DNA of 64,000 nucleotides from Candidatus Tisiphia endosymbiont of Nedyus quadrimaculatus (GCF_964059235.1 NZ_OZ060452.1:434001-498000); one strand, 5' to 3'. Shown: positions 8,889-19,541, counted from the first letter of the stretch. The notes: a model not told the origin generated them from the letters alone. Translations and numbers: made by a program.

Positions 8889-9773
8889 TTAAACAGCTTT
8901 TGGCATCTGTTGCAATATAAAGTTTTTCACTTTCTCAAATGCTGTGTTTTCAATCTGCCTAATTCTTTCCTTAGAGATTTTATATTCTATACTAAGAGTA
9001 TCAAGAGTTTTTGGAGAATCTTTTAATTTACGCTCAGTGAGAATATGTAATTCACGATCATTTAATATCTTCATCGCTTGTGTTAACAAATTATGTTTGT
9101 TAACAGAATCCTCGTGGCTAATTAATCTGAGCTCTTGGCTTGGACGAGTTTCCGGTAAAAATTCAATTAGTTCGCTATCACTGTTATCATTTCCACTATT
9201 TACCAAATTATTCAATGATAAGTCTGAACCAGATAACCTAGAATTCATTTCACTAACTTCATGCTTAGTCACTCCAAGTTCTTGAGCAATTTGAACAAAA
9301 TCTTGATCTGTAACAGCTCTTGAATATAGGTTAGTGATTTTATGCTTAATTTTACCAAGGCTAAAAAATAACTTTTTTTGTGCTGCCGTAGTACCCATTT
9401 TAACCAAAGACCAAGATCTTAGGACATATTCATGGATTGAAGCTTTAATCCACCACAAAGCATAAGTAGACAAGCGAAAACCTAAATCAGGATTATATTT
9501 CTTTACTGCTTGCATAAGACCTAAATTCCCTTCTGACACAAGCTCATTTAGAGGTAGCCCATAATTTCTATATCTAATGGCAATTTTTGCTACCAATTTC
9601 AAGTGGCTAGTTACTAGCTTATGAGCAGCTTCTAGGTCATTCTGCTCAAGATAGGCTTTGGCAAGTAGAAATTCTTCCTCTTGTGAAAGTGACGGAACTT
9701 TATTGATCTTTTGCAAATATTGATAAAACCCTGATTCTGCAGAAATTACTGGCACACTGATTTTGTTAGTCAT
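8889..9773 (-). CDS. rpoH: RNA polymerase heat-shock sigma factor RpoH (sigma-32)
   Basis: Directs transcription of heat-shock genes. Region 2 is clear (GNLGLMQAVKKYNPDLGFRL, then STYALWWIKASIHEYVLRSW). It is followed by the RpoH-specific box SLVKMGTTAAQKKLFFSL, which separates it from RpoD. Region 4 holds LDTLSIEYKISKERIRQIE, the -35 binding helix-turn-helix. The length of 294 is standard. It is divergent from ctaG, which begins about 130 bases away on the other strand. Confidence 0.97.
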   Translation of the reverse strand: MTNKISVPVISAESGFYQYLQKINKVPSLSQEEEFLLAKAYLEQNDLEAAHKLVTSHLKLVAKIAIRYRNYGLPLNELVSEGNLGLMQAVKKYNPDLGFRLSTYALWWIKASIHEYVLRSWSLVKMGTTAAQKKLFFSLGKIKHKITNLYSRAVTDQDFVQIAQELGVTKHEVSEMNSRLSGSDLSLNNLVNSGNDNSDSELIEFLPETRPSQELRLISHEDSVNKHNLLTQAMKILNDRELHILTERKLKDSPKTLDTLSIEYKISKERIRQIENTAFEKVKNFILQQMPKAV

Positions 9774-9908
9774 ATAATACCTTTAAAATAGATTCCTTTA
9801 CTTAAGGATATACTAGAATGGGTACATAATATCATAAGTTTAAAATATTTTAAATAGACTTCTTGTAAAAAATTGAAATTTGAATTTTTACAAAAAGAGA
9901 GCAACATA

Positions 9909-10469
9909 GTGTTACAAAAATCTAATAGAAATTTTGCCTTAGCCCTAGTTAGTTTAGTACTTAGCATGGTTTTTCTAAGCTTTGCATCAATACCAATTTA
10001 CAATTTATTTTGTAAAGTCACTGGATATGGTGGCACTACCACAAGACAGGAACTCAATATATATTCTCCTAAAAAAGGAACTAGAACCATAACTATAGAA
10101 TTTGATTCCAATGTTGACAGTAAATTACCTTGGCGATTTATTCCTAAGCAAAGGAGGTCTAAAGTTACCTTAGGACAAAATACACTAATTTTTTATGAGT
10201 CTGAAAATCTAAGTAACGATGATATAATAGGAACTTTCGTTTATAATGTTACACCTAATAAAGCTGGTAAATATTTTGTTAAAATACATTGTTTTTGTTT
10301 TGAAGAACAGTTATTAAAAGCAGGAGAAAAAATGTTGATGCCAGTGACATTTTTTATAGACTCTGATTTTGAGGAAGATAAAGAAATGAATGATGTGGAT
10401 ACAATAACCCTATCTTATAGCTTTTATAAGGTAAGAACCATTGAAAAAGATTCAATGAAATTCAAATAA
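9909..10469 (+). CDS. ctaG: Cytochrome c oxidase assembly protein CtaG (Cox11)
   Basis: Delivers copper to the CuB site of cytochrome oxidase. One membrane helix ([20 protein letters not shown]) is followed by the periplasmic domain. The copper-binding CFCF motif is seen in [10 protein letters not shown], and the YGG motif after the helix is typical. The start is chosen as GTG at 9909, seven bases after GAGAG; a TTG at 9873 would add 12 residues without a good ribosome binding site. Oxidase subunit genes are not in the window. Confidence 0.93.
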   Translation: MLQKSNRNFALALVSLVLSMVFLSFASIPIYNLFCKVTGYGGTTTRQELNIYSPKKGTRTITIEFDSNVDSKLPWRFIPKQRRSKVTLGQNTLIFYESENLSNDDIIGTFVYNVTPNKAGKYFVKIHCFCFEEQLLKAGEKMLMPVTFFIDSDFEEDKEMNDVDTITLSYSFYKVRTIEKDSMKFK

Positions 10470-10742
10470 TAATTTAAAAAGTAGAAATTTAGTATATATT
10501 TATATAGCTAACCCGATAGCATCTAGTCGTAGTAAATTGACGTCTATTAGCAAGAAGCCGAATGTGACGAAGCAATCTAATAAATGTGGATTGCCACTAC
10601 ACTCACGTGGTCTCGCTAATAGACTGGAATATTTTTACCCAACGTCATTGCGAGGAGCTACTTTAGTAGCACGAAGCAATCCATAAAAGTTGTTAGAAAT
10701 GGATTGCTTCGTCGGCTCACGCCTCCTAGCAATAACGGAGTA
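10470..10742. repeat. Intergenic cluster of CGTCATTGCGAG-type repeats
   Basis: The gap after ctaG holds at least two overlapping palindromic units: GAAGCAATC...GGATTGCC at about 10568-10600, and CGTCATTGCGAGGAGC...GGATTGCTTCGTCGGC at about 10642-10717. The short minus-strand reading frame across them and the next element is repeat-derived. No gene or RNA was seen. Confidence 0.75.
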
Positions 10743-10951
10743 ATACCATTTCCCATTCTTAACTACGCTAATACTACAGTTGTAGTTACTACCTAGAGCT
10801 GTCATTCTTAGCAACGGCGGGAATCTAAAAAAATAGCCTAAAAGACTATTAAACATTATTAGATCCCAGCTTTCGCTGGGATGACATCGTTTTGACATTA
10901 GTACTACAACTGTAGCACTAAATAGCGTAGTTAATAATGGGAAATGGTATA
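10743..10951. repeat. MITE-like element, copy 1 (209 bp)
   Basis: The ends are inverted repeats ATACCATTTCCCATT / AATGGGAAATGGTAT. Inside these lie arms TAACTACGCTA... and CTACAACTGTAG, and a core of the GTCATCCCAGCG palindrome type. A second copy, in inverted orientation, lies at 47008-47218. No coding capacity. Confidence 0.85.
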
Positions 10952-11012
10952 ACATCAATCGGGTTATCTATGCTTTTAATAGATGATTTTAATAAAAAAA
11001 GTTAATTATTTT

Positions 11013-11807
11013 ATGACCATAACAATTCATACACTAGAAAACTTTAAGAAAATGCATATTGCAGGCAAACTTGCTGCAGAAACCCTAGATTTTATTACTG
11101 ATTACGTAAAACCAGGAGTGAGTACGATCTATTTAAATGATCTTTGCCATGAGTTTATTGTGTCTAATAATGCAATCCCTGCACCTTTAAACTATAATGG
11201 GTTTCCAAAATCAATTTGTACTTCTGTTAATCATGTAGTATGCCATGGTATTCCAAATGATAAACTCCTTAAAAATGGCGATATAATCAATATCGACGTT
11301 ACTGTAATTGTCGATGGATGGTATGGTGATACTAGTAGAATGTATTATGTTGGTGATGTAGGAATTAAAGCAAGACGCTTAGTGCAGGTTACTTATGATG
11401 CTATGATGATAGGAATTGAACTAGTAAAACCAGGAGTACATTTAGGAGATATCGGAAATGCTATACAAACTTATGTTGAAAAACATAATTATTCAGTTGT
11501 TAGAAATTATACTGGGCACGGGATAGGGCGTATATTTCATACAGAACCGACAGTTCTACATTATGGCAAAGCTGGCACTGGCTTGGTCTTGGAGGAAGGT
11601 ATGTTTTTTACTATTGAACCAATGGTAAATGCTGGACATCACTCCACTCATCTAAGTAAATTAGACGGTTGGACAGTCACAACAAGTGATAAGTCATTAT
11701 CAGCACAATTTGAGCATAGTTTAGGCGTAACCAAAGATGGTTTTGACATTTTTACTTTATCACCAAAACATTTGATACATCCACCTTATAAAACAGACTT
11801 ATTGTAA
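11013..11807 (+). CDS. map: Methionine aminopeptidase, type I
   Basis: Removes the initiator methionine from new proteins. Metal ligands are in place: the aspartates in NIDVTVIVDGWYGDTSRMY, the histidine in GHGIGRIFHTEP, and the glutamates in FTIEPMV and QFEHSLGV. The CHGIP motif near residue 80 is also seen. The start is taken as ATG 11013 (MTITIHTLENF); an in-frame ATG at 10983 would add a non-conserved MILIKKVNYF. Length 264, normal for type I enzymes. It is followed after 8 bases by radC. Confidence 0.96.
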   Translation: MTITIHTLENFKKMHIAGKLAAETLDFITDYVKPGVSTIYLNDLCHEFIVSNNAIPAPLNYNGFPKSICTSVNHVVCHGIPNDKLLKNGDIINIDVTVIVDGWYGDTSRMYYVGDVGIKARRLVQVTYDAMMIGIELVKPGVHLGDIGNAIQTYVEKHNYSVVRNYTGHGIGRIFHTEPTVLHYGKAGTGLVLEEGMFFTIEPMVNAGHHSTHLSKLDGWTVTTSDKSLSAQFEHSLGVTKDGFDIFTLSPKHLIHPPYKTDLL

Positions 11808-11815
11808 AACTAAAT

Positions 11816-12496
11816 ATGAAAGATGATATACCCCATTATATTGGGCATAGACAACGCCTAAAACAACGTATTATTGTTTCTGCAGAAAATCTTGCAGATT
11901 ATGAATTACTTGAAATGATATTATTTTTTGTAATACCTAGAAAAGATGTAAAACCATTAGCAAAGGAATTATTAACACAATTTGGTAGTCTCGCTAATTT
12001 AATAAATACAGATAAAGAGAAATTGCTTAATATTAAAGGAACTAATGATAATTTATATGTAAATTTTGTCATTATGCGTGAACTAACTAACAGAATGCTA
12101 AAACAAAAAGTAATAAATCAAAATGTAATTAGTTCTTGGAACGTTCTAATAGACTATCTAAAAGCAACGATGGGTAGCATGAAGACAGAACAATTTCGTA
12201 TCTTATTTTTAAATAAAAAGAATGTCCTAATTGCTGATGAAGTTTTAAGCCAAGGCACTATAGATCAGGCAACAATATATCCAAGAGAAATAATTAAAAG
12301 AGCTTTATTTAATGAAGCTGGTGCAATTATATTGGTGCATAATCATCCAAGTGGTGTTAGTAAGCCTTCAAATACTGATATTGAACTAACACACAAAATA
12401 GTAGAAACTTGTGCTAATATGAATATATCGGTTCATGACCACGTAATTATTACAGCCAATGAATATTTCAGTTTTAAGTCTAATATGCTATTATGA
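11816..12496 (+). CDS. radC: RadC family (JAB domain) DNA repair-related protein
   Basis: 226 residues. The N-terminal helix-hairpin-helix portion (ELLTQFGSLANLINTDKEKL) is followed by the JAB/MPN metalloprotease-like domain with the conserved LVHNHPSGVSKPSNTDIE motif and a further HDHVII histidine-aspartate pair. The role of RadC in repair is not proven. Its stop overlaps the start of the next gene by four bases (ATGA), so map, radC and the glycosyltransferase probably form one operon. Confidence 0.95.
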   Translation: MKDDIPHYIGHRQRLKQRIIVSAENLADYELLEMILFFVIPRKDVKPLAKELLTQFGSLANLINTDKEKLLNIKGTNDNLYVNFVIMRELTNRMLKQKVINQNVISSWNVLIDYLKATMGSMKTEQFRILFLNKKNVLIADEVLSQGTIDQATIYPREIIKRALFNEAGAIILVHNHPSGVSKPSNTDIELTHKIVETCANMNISVHDHVIITANEYFSFKSNMLL

Positions 12497-13512
12497 GTAA
12501 CTTTATTAATTATAGTTTTTTGTTTTTATTATCTTTTATAGCAACAAGCTTTCTTACTTGGCTATTGATTTCTAGCCTTCCATCTTTTGGAGTGGTGGAT
12601 ATACCAGATCCACGTAGAGTACATAGTAGAATCACACCAAGAGGAGGTGGGCTTGCGATAGTTATAGTGGTAATAATTGCTCTTATCGCCTATGAATATT
12701 TTGGGGCAAAAACTCTGATAAACTCAATTAAAATTGTACCTTTACTGCTGATCATTTCTACCATTTCATTTTTAGATGATCTTATTTCTATTCCGATATT
12801 TGTAAGACTAATCTTTCACATAATTTGTTCTACAATAGCCATTTTTTTATTTTTATCTCCAGCAGTATTGTTTCATCATGAATTACCTTTATATATTGAT
12901 TTTGTGCTATCTATAATAGGATTGATTGTCTTTTTAAATATTTATAATTTTCTTGATGGAATAGATGGCATTAGTGGTGCTGAATCTATTCATTTATCGA
13001 TTACTATATTGATACTTTGTTATCTAAAATCTGATATAATAATAAATATAAATTTTATAATTGTACTTAACATCATTATATTAGCATGTTCCATAGGTTT
13101 TTTGATATTTAACTGGCATCCTGCTAAAATCTTTCTAGGAGACGTAGGTAGTATAAGCTTAGGATTTTTATTAGGTTTATGTTTGCTACTTATTTCAGCA
13201 TCTAGTGTTCATTTGTTTGTTGCTTCATCTATTGCTAGCTTATACTACCTAGCAGATGGAGGATTAACCATACTAATTAGACTAGTTAATAAGGAGAAAA
13301 TTTGGCAACCTCATTTAAAGCATTTTTTTCAAAAAGCAGTCAGAAATGGTAAGAGTCATAGGGAAGTAGTGAGTAGAATTATAATATGCAATATATTACT
13401 CATGGTATTATCAATTATTTCTCTGTATTTTCCTTTATTATCAATTATCTTTGCTATATTAGTAGTAATGGTTACAATAATTAATTTTGCCCATGAAACC
13501 GCTCAGCCATGA
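12493..13512 (+). CDS. Undecaprenyl-phosphate glycosyl-1-phosphate transferase, MraY/WecA family
   Basis: Polytopic membrane enzyme, about ten helices in 339 residues, that joins a sugar-1-phosphate to undecaprenyl phosphate. The family motifs are RGGGLAI, SFLDDLISIP (the Mg-binding DD), NIYNFLDGIDGI, and FNWHPAKIFLGDVGSISLGF. The HP-A-K-F-GD pattern fits the WecA/TagO side more than MraY. It likely starts an O-antigen or surface polysaccharide chain, in line with the ABC exporter at 24.7 kb. Substrate is inferred. It overlaps radC by four bases. Confidence 0.88.
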   Translation: MSNFINYSFLFLLSFIATSFLTWLLISSLPSFGVVDIPDPRRVHSRITPRGGGLAIVIVVIIALIAYEYFGAKTLINSIKIVPLLLIISTISFLDDLISIPIFVRLIFHIICSTIAIFLFLSPAVLFHHELPLYIDFVLSIIGLIVFLNIYNFLDGIDGISGAESIHLSITILILCYLKSDIIININFIIVLNIIILACSIGFLIFNWHPAKIFLGDVGSISLGFLLGLCLLLISASSVHLFVASSIASLYYLADGGLTILIRLVNKEKIWQPHLKHFFQKAVRNGKSHREVVSRIIICNILLMVLSIISLYFPLLSIIFAILVVMVTIINFAHETAQP

Positions 13513-13810
13513 CATCAACATAATTATTAGACGAATCTTTGGTAAACAGCACCCATTGCTTGCAGAAATTATGATTAATTGGAGCAAGATTGTTGGACCG
13601 AAATTTAGTACCAAAACTAGCCCGTTAAAAATATCTAGCCCTAAAGAGAAAGGACAGAGAATAAATATTTTACATGTACAAGTGGAAAATTCGAGCATCG
13701 CCTTAGAACTATCATTTCATCAACAGATAATTATTGAGCGTATTTCCGTTTATCTAGGTTTTAAGACCATACATAGTTTAAGAACTACAATATATAGCTA
13801 CAAGAAATAA
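13493..13810 (+). CDS. DUF721 / DciA-like protein
   Basis: Small basic protein of the DUF721 family, whose members include DciA, a loader of the replicative helicase in bacteria without DnaC. The pattern RRIFGKQHPLLAEIMINWSKIVGPKF with a conserved W-x-x-I-V-G core at about residues 30-40 is typical. The start is taken as ATG 13493 (MKPLSHD), overlapping the preceding gene by 20 bases; an upstream TTG at 13487 is also possible. A helicase-loading role here is inference. Confidence 0.8.
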   Translation: MKPLSHDINIIIRRIFGKQHPLLAEIMINWSKIVGPKFSTKTSPLKISSPKEKGQRINILHVQVENSSIALELSFHQQIIIERISVYLGFKTIHSLRTTIYSYKK

Positions 13811-13829
13811 CTAGAATAGACTTCTATTT

Positions 13830-15368
13830 TCATCGAGTATTATCCTGAAATCTTGGAAATATCGGCTCTGGCTGGTTAATGTTACTACCTAGAGCTAAAG
13901 TAAACTCCTTTGTTAAATGTTTAAACATTCTCTGACTTTTTGGTACACCAAGCTGATCAAGCATTTTATTAGCCGAATCAGGGATAAATGGTTGTAACAT
14001 TACAGCAATATATCTTAGTGTCTCAAGTAGCGTATATAACACCTCATTCATCCTTACAGGATCAGTTTTTTTTAACTGCCAAGGGGCTTCTCGATCTATG
14101 TAAATATTGGCTTCTTCGGTTAAAGTAATAATATTTTCTAACACAGAATTAATAGCAAAAGTCTTAATGAACAGTGAATTTTCTGATATAATTTGGTGGG
14201 ATAGCTTCATTAAAAATGACTCATAAATGCTATCGATAGATTCCTTGCTAATTGACGGAATTTTTGCCTCATTGTTATTATAAACAAAGGCTAGGGTTCT
14301 TTGCAATAAATTACCAATTTTATTAGATAGCTCGCTATTAACTCTATTGATTAAGCTACTACGAGAATAATTACCATCTGAGCCAAATATTACCTCTCTC
14401 ATTAAATAATACCTAACTGGATCTAAACCAAATTCTTTTATTAATTGCAATGGATCAATTACATTCCCTATAGATTTCGAAATTTTTTGCCCTTCATTAG
14501 TCCACCACCCATGTGCCATAACACATTTTGGTAGCGGTAAGCCAGCTGCCATCAAAAATGCTGGCCAGTATACGGCATGAAAGCGTAATATATCTTTCCC
14601 GACTATATGAACATCAGCCGGCCAAAATTTGTTATACTGGCTTGTATCATTTGGATATCCTAAAGCCGAAATATAGTTGGTTAGTGCATCAAGCCATACA
14701 TATATTACGTGCTTTTCGTCATTTGGTACTTTAATCCCCCACTTAAAACTAGAACGTGATATGGATAGATCATGCAACCCTGATTTGACAAAACTAATAA
14801 CTTCATTACGTCTAGTATTTGGTCTGATAAAATCAGGATTGGCATCGTAAAAATCTAATAATTTATCTTGCCATTTTGATAGGGCAAAAAAGTAACTTGG
14901 TTCTTCAAGCCATTCAACAGGAGCTTTAGTTGGAGCTAGCCCATCTTCTGTTAATTCTGATTCATCATAAAAAGCCTCATCGCGCGTCGAGTACCAGCCT
15001 TTATAGCTATCAAGGTAAATATTGCCACTATCCAGCAATTTTTGCCATAGACTACTTACCGCTTGTTTGTGTCTAGCTTCTGTAGTTCTAATAAAATCAT
15101 CATTAGAAATGTTCATTGAGTGCATTAATGTACGAAAAGTTTCAGATACTGTATCGGTAAATATTTGTGGTTCAACATTTTTGGCAATAGCAGATTTTTC
15201 TACCTTTTGACCATGTTCATCAGTACCGGTCAGAAACATCACCTCTTTACCTGATAAACGCATAAATCTTGCTATTACGTCAGACGTAACACTTGTATAA
15301 GCATGCCCTATGTGAGGTATATCATTGACATAATAAATCGGTGTAGTAATGTAATATGTATTTTTCAT
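13830..15368 (-). CDS. metG: Methionyl-tRNA synthetase
   Basis: Class I aminoacyl-tRNA synthetase. The ATP-binding HIGH motif is in DIPHIGHAYTS near the start and KMSKS is represented by KISKSIGNV. Between them lies the Rossmann insert with the VWLDALTNY and FHAVYWPAF motifs. The C-terminal anticodon-binding helical domain is complete. There is no C-terminal tRNA-binding EMAP domain, as in other short (about 510 residue) alphaproteobacterial enzymes. The ATG at 15368 (MKNTYYIT) is preferred to that at 15377. Confidence 0.96.
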   Translation of the reverse strand: MKNTYYITTPIYYVNDIPHIGHAYTSVTSDVIARFMRLSGKEVMFLTGTDEHGQKVEKSAIAKNVEPQIFTDTVSETFRTLMHSMNISNDDFIRTTEARHKQAVSSLWQKLLDSGNIYLDSYKGWYSTRDEAFYDESELTEDGLAPTKAPVEWLEEPSYFFALSKWQDKLLDFYDANPDFIRPNTRRNEVISFVKSGLHDLSISRSSFKWGIKVPNDEKHVIYVWLDALTNYISALGYPNDTSQYNKFWPADVHIVGKDILRFHAVYWPAFLMAAGLPLPKCVMAHGWWTNEGQKISKSIGNVIDPLQLIKEFGLDPVRYYLMREVIFGSDGNYSRSSLINRVNSELSNKIGNLLQRTLAFVYNNNEAKIPSISKESIDSIYESFLMKLSHQIISENSLFIKTFAINSVLENIITLTEEANIYIDREAPWQLKKTDPVRMNEVLYTLLETLRYIAVMLQPFIPDSANKMLDQLGVPKSQRMFKHLTKEFTLALGSNINQPEPIFPRFQDNTR

Positions 15369-15476
15369 AATGATCAATTGTTGGAAGCAAAATAGTATAT
15401 TTATTATAGTTATTTTGTTAATATTAGTATACTATAAAAATAGTTAGAATAACTTATTATAAGTAGGGAAAATTGT

Positions 15477-16964
15477 ATGAAACATTATACATTATTAGAG
15501 CAAGAATTAGAGCAAATCTCTCAAATTAATAACGTGATTAATATACTTTATTGGGATATCGCAGTAAATATTCCGCAAGGAGCAATTGATAGTAGAACAA
15601 ACGAAATATCACTGTTATCTTCCATGGCACATTCTAGATTACAGTCAAAAAAACTTGCTGAATTAGTAGAAGCTGTTTCTGAAAACCTAAATATGCTAGA
15701 TATTTGGCAATTAGCAAATTTACAAGAAACAAAAAGACGGATCGTTGAATCTAGCTGTATAGATGATGATTTAAGGAAAAAATATGTCACTGCTAGTGCA
15801 AAATGTGAGTTAATCTGGCGGAATGCTAGAAAAAATAATGATTACCTATCACTTAAACCTTACCTACAAACAGTATTAGATTGCGTACAAGAAATGGCGA
15901 AATCTAAAGCTGCAATATTAAATTGTACTAAATATGATGCTTTACTTGATACATATGACCCTGATCGTAAACTAGATGAAATTAAAGTAGTTTTTAATAA
16001 TATAAAAAAAACCATACCACAATTAATTGCTCAGATAGTAGAAAAACAAAGCCAAGAACATGTTCTGCCTATAGTTGATAGTATTAATAAAGAACAGCAA
16101 AAACTAATTGCCAAAAGACTTATGGCAATAATGGGGTTTGACTGCACTAAAGGTAGATTAGATGAATCAGCTCACCCATTTTGTATGGGTACTCCTGATG
16201 ATATTAGATTAACTAATAGATATGATGAACATAATTTTATTTCAGGGATTATGGGGATTATGCATGAAACTGGTCATGCTTTATATGAACAAAATTTGCC
16301 CAATAAATATAAAAACCAACCAGTAGGTAAGGCTAAAGGTATGGCTGTCCATGAAAGTCAATCTTTATTTATGGAAATGCAAGTAGGTAGGTCAGGGGAA
16401 TTTTGTCAATATCTATCAAAGCTACTTAAGGATGAATTTGCATTCAAAGGACTAGAATATTCTGCAGAAAATCTTTACAAATTAATGACAAGAGTCAAAC
16501 CTAGTTTTATTAGAGTAGAAGCAGATGAAGTGACTTATCCAATGCATGTAATAGTTAGGTTTGAACTAGAAGAATTATTAATTAGTGGAGATCTAACTTT
16601 AGATGATCTCCCACATTATTGGAATAATAAGATGCAGGAATATTTAGGCATTACTCCACAAAACGATAAAGACGGATGCTTACAAGATATACATTGGCCA
16701 ATGGGTAGTTTTGGTTATTTTCCATCCTATACTAATGGAGCAATTATTGCTTCAATGGTCATGAAAAAAGCACAGGAAGTTAATCACAATATAAAAAAGG
16801 AAATAACAAGAGGAGAATTCAATGGTGTAAACCAATTCTTGAATGACAATCTTAGAAGCTATGGGTCCTTAAAAAGCACCGGCAAATTAATTAAAAACGC
16901 TACAGGTGAAGATAAAATTCAATCAGAAATATTTTTAAACTATCTCAAACAAAAATATTTATAA
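15477..16964 (+). CDS. Carboxypeptidase Taq family (M32) metallocarboxypeptidase
   Basis: Zinc carboxypeptidase of 495 residues. The metal-binding HEXXH is HETGHALYEQ with the first histidine at about 263, followed by the family's HESQSLFMEMQVGRS motif at about 294, and the IRVEADEVTYPMH segment that holds substrate residues. Family enzymes remove C-terminal residues from peptides. Cytoplasmic, with no signal peptide. It is divergent from metG, 100 bases away. Confidence 0.94.
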   Translation: MKHYTLLEQELEQISQINNVINILYWDIAVNIPQGAIDSRTNEISLLSSMAHSRLQSKKLAELVEAVSENLNMLDIWQLANLQETKRRIVESSCIDDDLRKKYVTASAKCELIWRNARKNNDYLSLKPYLQTVLDCVQEMAKSKAAILNCTKYDALLDTYDPDRKLDEIKVVFNNIKKTIPQLIAQIVEKQSQEHVLPIVDSINKEQQKLIAKRLMAIMGFDCTKGRLDESAHPFCMGTPDDIRLTNRYDEHNFISGIMGIMHETGHALYEQNLPNKYKNQPVGKAKGMAVHESQSLFMEMQVGRSGEFCQYLSKLLKDEFAFKGLEYSAENLYKLMTRVKPSFIRVEADEVTYPMHVIVRFELEELLISGDLTLDDLPHYWNNKMQEYLGITPQNDKDGCLQDIHWPMGSFGYFPSYTNGAIIASMVMKKAQEVNHNIKKEITRGEFNGVNQFLNDNLRSYGSLKSTGKLIKNATGEDKIQSEIFLNYLKQKYL

Positions 16965-17404
16965 CTTATTTAACCTCAAGTATACTCGAATGATCCTACG
17001 AATTGGATTTGAAAATGAGGGGCGAGCGAACTAGGTGTACATTTAGTACATGAGTACGCGAGTTCCTGATATTTTCAAAAAACAATTCTTCAAAGTAGAA
17101 GAGTATATCGATGTAACAAGTTAATATTAAACTTAGTATCATCCTTATTAGAGGGTGATGCCACCCCTGCGAAAGCAGGGGTCTAAAAAATAACCAAGAA
17201 GACTATTCAACCTCAGTTCGATATAAGAATTATTAATTCTTATATCGAACTGAGGTTATTAGATATTATGGATTCCTGACCGAAGCGGGAATGACATACT
17301 AGTGATCCACACGGGCAAAGCCTTCACGGGGATGACGACATTGTGAATAACTACAACTGTAGTACTAAGCTAAAGCTTTTACTTGCATAATCGTGAGAGT
17401 AATA
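16965..17404. repeat. Intergenic block of palindromic repeats
   Basis: The gap between the carboxypeptidase and priA is filled with repeats: a TATACTCGAATGATC palindrome unit at 16980-17108, GATGCCACCCCTGCGAAAGCAGGGG at about 17157-17181, the hairpin at 17209-17257, and a further GGGAATGACAT-type half unit to about 17340. Both flanking genes converge on it, so the hairpins could terminate both. No gene or RNA was seen. Confidence 0.75.
17209..17257. terminator. 49-bp perfect hairpin (CAGTTCGATATAAG family)
   Basis: Arms AACCTCAGTTCGATATAAG and its exact complement around AATTATTAATT. It lies between two convergent genes. A second copy of its core is at 54722-54760. Confidence 0.6.
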
Positions 17405-19357
17405 TCAATAAAAACTCTTAGGATCTATATCCACTTTCAAATGACAAAAAGAAGGGATTTTGATTAAACTTAACCATGTTTGTAAAAATTTTTGTAAATT
17501 AAATTTCCTATCCACTATGATTAGAATACGGTAGCGAAACTTTCCTGCTAATTTAAACATTAATGCACTAGATGGCCCGAGTATTCTAGCTGAACTTTTT
17601 GGTGCAATTGCAACTAGAGTTTTGGATATTTCAAGCACTTTATGCTCATTTTTCCCAGACAAAATTATTGATGCCATTTTGGTGAAAGGAGGCATATTCT
17701 CTGCTTGCCTTGTTGCAAGTTCATATTGTAAAAACTGATCTCCTCCATTTTTTATATAACTAAATATAGCATTATCTGGATAATAAGTTTGCATTAATAC
17801 TAGACCTTTTTTATCTTCTCTTCCTGCCCTACCTCCTACTTGATGAAGTAGTTGATAATTGCGTTCACTTGATCGCAAGTCTCCACCACCAATAGTCCCA
17901 AGATCAGCATCAACAACACCTACTAAAGTAAGGTTAGGAAAGTGATAACCTTTAGTAATCATCTGAGTACCAATTAGAATATCAACCTCAGAATGCTCCA
18001 TTTTATATAGTAATTCGCGGATCTTTTCAGGTTTTTGGGCATAATCTTTGCTAATTACCGCAATTTTATTATCGGGAAAAAGATGCCTAGTTTCTTCTTC
18101 AATTCTTTCAATCCCAGGACCACAAACAGTTAAAGAGTCTTCTTCCCGACAATCAGGACAAAAAATATGAATCCTACTTTGATAACCACAATGGTGACAT
18201 TCAAGTTTTTTGCTAGATTTATGTACCACTAACCAAGCAGAGCAAGAATTACAAGTAAAACGATAACCACAAAGTTTACATAACATCAAAGGGGCATAAC
18301 CCCTACGATTCAAAAATAATAACACCTGCTCTTTGCTTGCTAGCTTTTTACCAATTAATGCTATTAACTCCTTAGATAAGTAAGAATTTTTTGATAATTT
18401 CTCCTTTTTCATATCAATTATTTGAATTTCTGGCAAAGTCGCCTCCCGGTAACGATTTGACAATTCAATTAATTGATACTTATTTGTACTTGCGTTAAAA
18501 ATTGTTTCAATAGACGGAGTAGCCGAGCATAATACTACTTTTATTTTGGATAAGCTTCCCCGCAATACCGCCACATCGCGAGCATTATATAATATACCAT
18601 CATCTTGCTTATAAGAACTATCATGCTCTTCATCAATAATAATTAATCCAAGATTACTATACGGTAGAAATAAACTGCTTCTAGCACCAATTATAATTTT
18701 AATTTCATTGTTGAGCAAACCTCTTAAAATCATCTTTTTCTGAGCTTTAGTAACTGCAGAATTCCATATTACTGGCTGAAAGCCAAAGCGTGCTGTAAAA
18801 CGATTTATAATTTGCTGACTTAAAGCAATTTCTGGTAACATTATCAATATTTGGTTACCTTGCTTCAAATAATCAGCCAATAGATGAAAGTAAATTTCTG
18901 TTTTACCTGATCCGGTTACTCCCTTAATAATTGATGGTTTATCCGATTGACTTAATAGAGAAAGTGCTTCTTGTTGCTCTACTGAAAGAGTTGGCAAAAT
19001 AAAATCTTTGTTTAATTCTTGATGCTTTATTTTTATAGGTTGCTGGGCAATATCGATAGGCAAAGCCAACTTGGCAACCGAACCAAGTGAAGTCATATAA
19101 TAATTAGCAGCCCATTTAATTAAATTAAATATTTCCTGATTAAACCTAAATTCAAGTGGCACTTTATGTTTAATAGATTTAATTTTACTAGTGTTCTCTG
19201 AAACTTCAGTATCTAATTGCCAAACTATACCCGTTAATTCTTTATTCCTAAAGGGGACAACTACTAAATCTCCTATAGCTAATTTTAATTCATTTGGAAT
19301 TAAATAATCCAACGGAAAAAGCTTAGCTAATGGCAATAATATTTTGGCAACTTGCAT
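17405..19357 (-). CDS. priA: Primosomal replication restart helicase PriA
   Basis: Superfamily 2 helicase that reloads DnaB at collapsed forks. Walker A is [13 protein letters not shown], Walker [13 protein letters not shown]. The PriA-specific zinc region has paired cysteines ([30 protein letters not shown]). Helicase motifs V-VI are present ([26 protein letters not shown]). At 650 residues it is a little shorter than the E. coli enzyme but has all domains, including the N-terminal DNA-binding part. Confidence 0.96.
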   Translation of the reverse strand: MQVAKILLPLAKLFPLDYLIPNELKLAIGDLVVVPFRNKELTGIVWQLDTEVSENTSKIKSIKHKVPLEFRFNQEIFNLIKWAANYYMTSLGSVAKLALPIDIAQQPIKIKHQELNKDFILPTLSVEQQEALSLLSQSDKPSIIKGVTGSGKTEIYFHLLADYLKQGNQILIMLPEIALSQQIINRFTARFGFQPVIWNSAVTKAQKKMILRGLLNNEIKIIIGARSSLFLPYSNLGLIIIDEEHDSSYKQDDGILYNARDVAVLRGSLSKIKVVLCSATPSIETIFNASTNKYQLIELSNRYREATLPEIQIIDMKKEKLSKNSYLSKELIALIGKKLASKEQVLLFLNRRGYAPLMLCKLCGYRFTCNSCSAWLVVHKSSKKLECHHCGYQSRIHIFCPDCREEDSLTVCGPGIERIEEETRHLFPDNKIAVISKDYAQKPEKIRELLYKMEHSEVDILIGTQMITKGYHFPNLTLVGVVDADLGTIGGGDLRSSERNYQLLHQVGGRAGREDKKGLVLMQTYYPDNAIFSYIKNGGDQFLQYELATRQAENMPPFTKMASIILSGKNEHKVLEISKTLVAIAPKSSARILGPSSALMFKLAGKFRYRILIIVDRKFNLQKFLQTWLSLIKIPSFCHLKVDIDPKSFY

Positions 19358-19541
19358 TGAAATTCATTCTCAGGTCATTTGAGTATACCATATACTATAC
19401 ACTAATTAGCAGAAGCACTAATAGATAAACAACAACAAAATGCAAAAATATTGATCTTTTTCAAAAAAATATAATAAATTCCTAGTAATATTCTAATTTT
19501 TAGTTTAACTTGTATAGCTATTTAAAATATTATGATTTTTT

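Noticed and set aside
10635-10958. 107-residue reading frame on the minus strand
   Set aside because: It spans a CGTCATTGCGAG repeat and the MITE-like element; the translation is typical of repeat DNA (RHPSESWDLIM) and has no ribosome binding site or family match.
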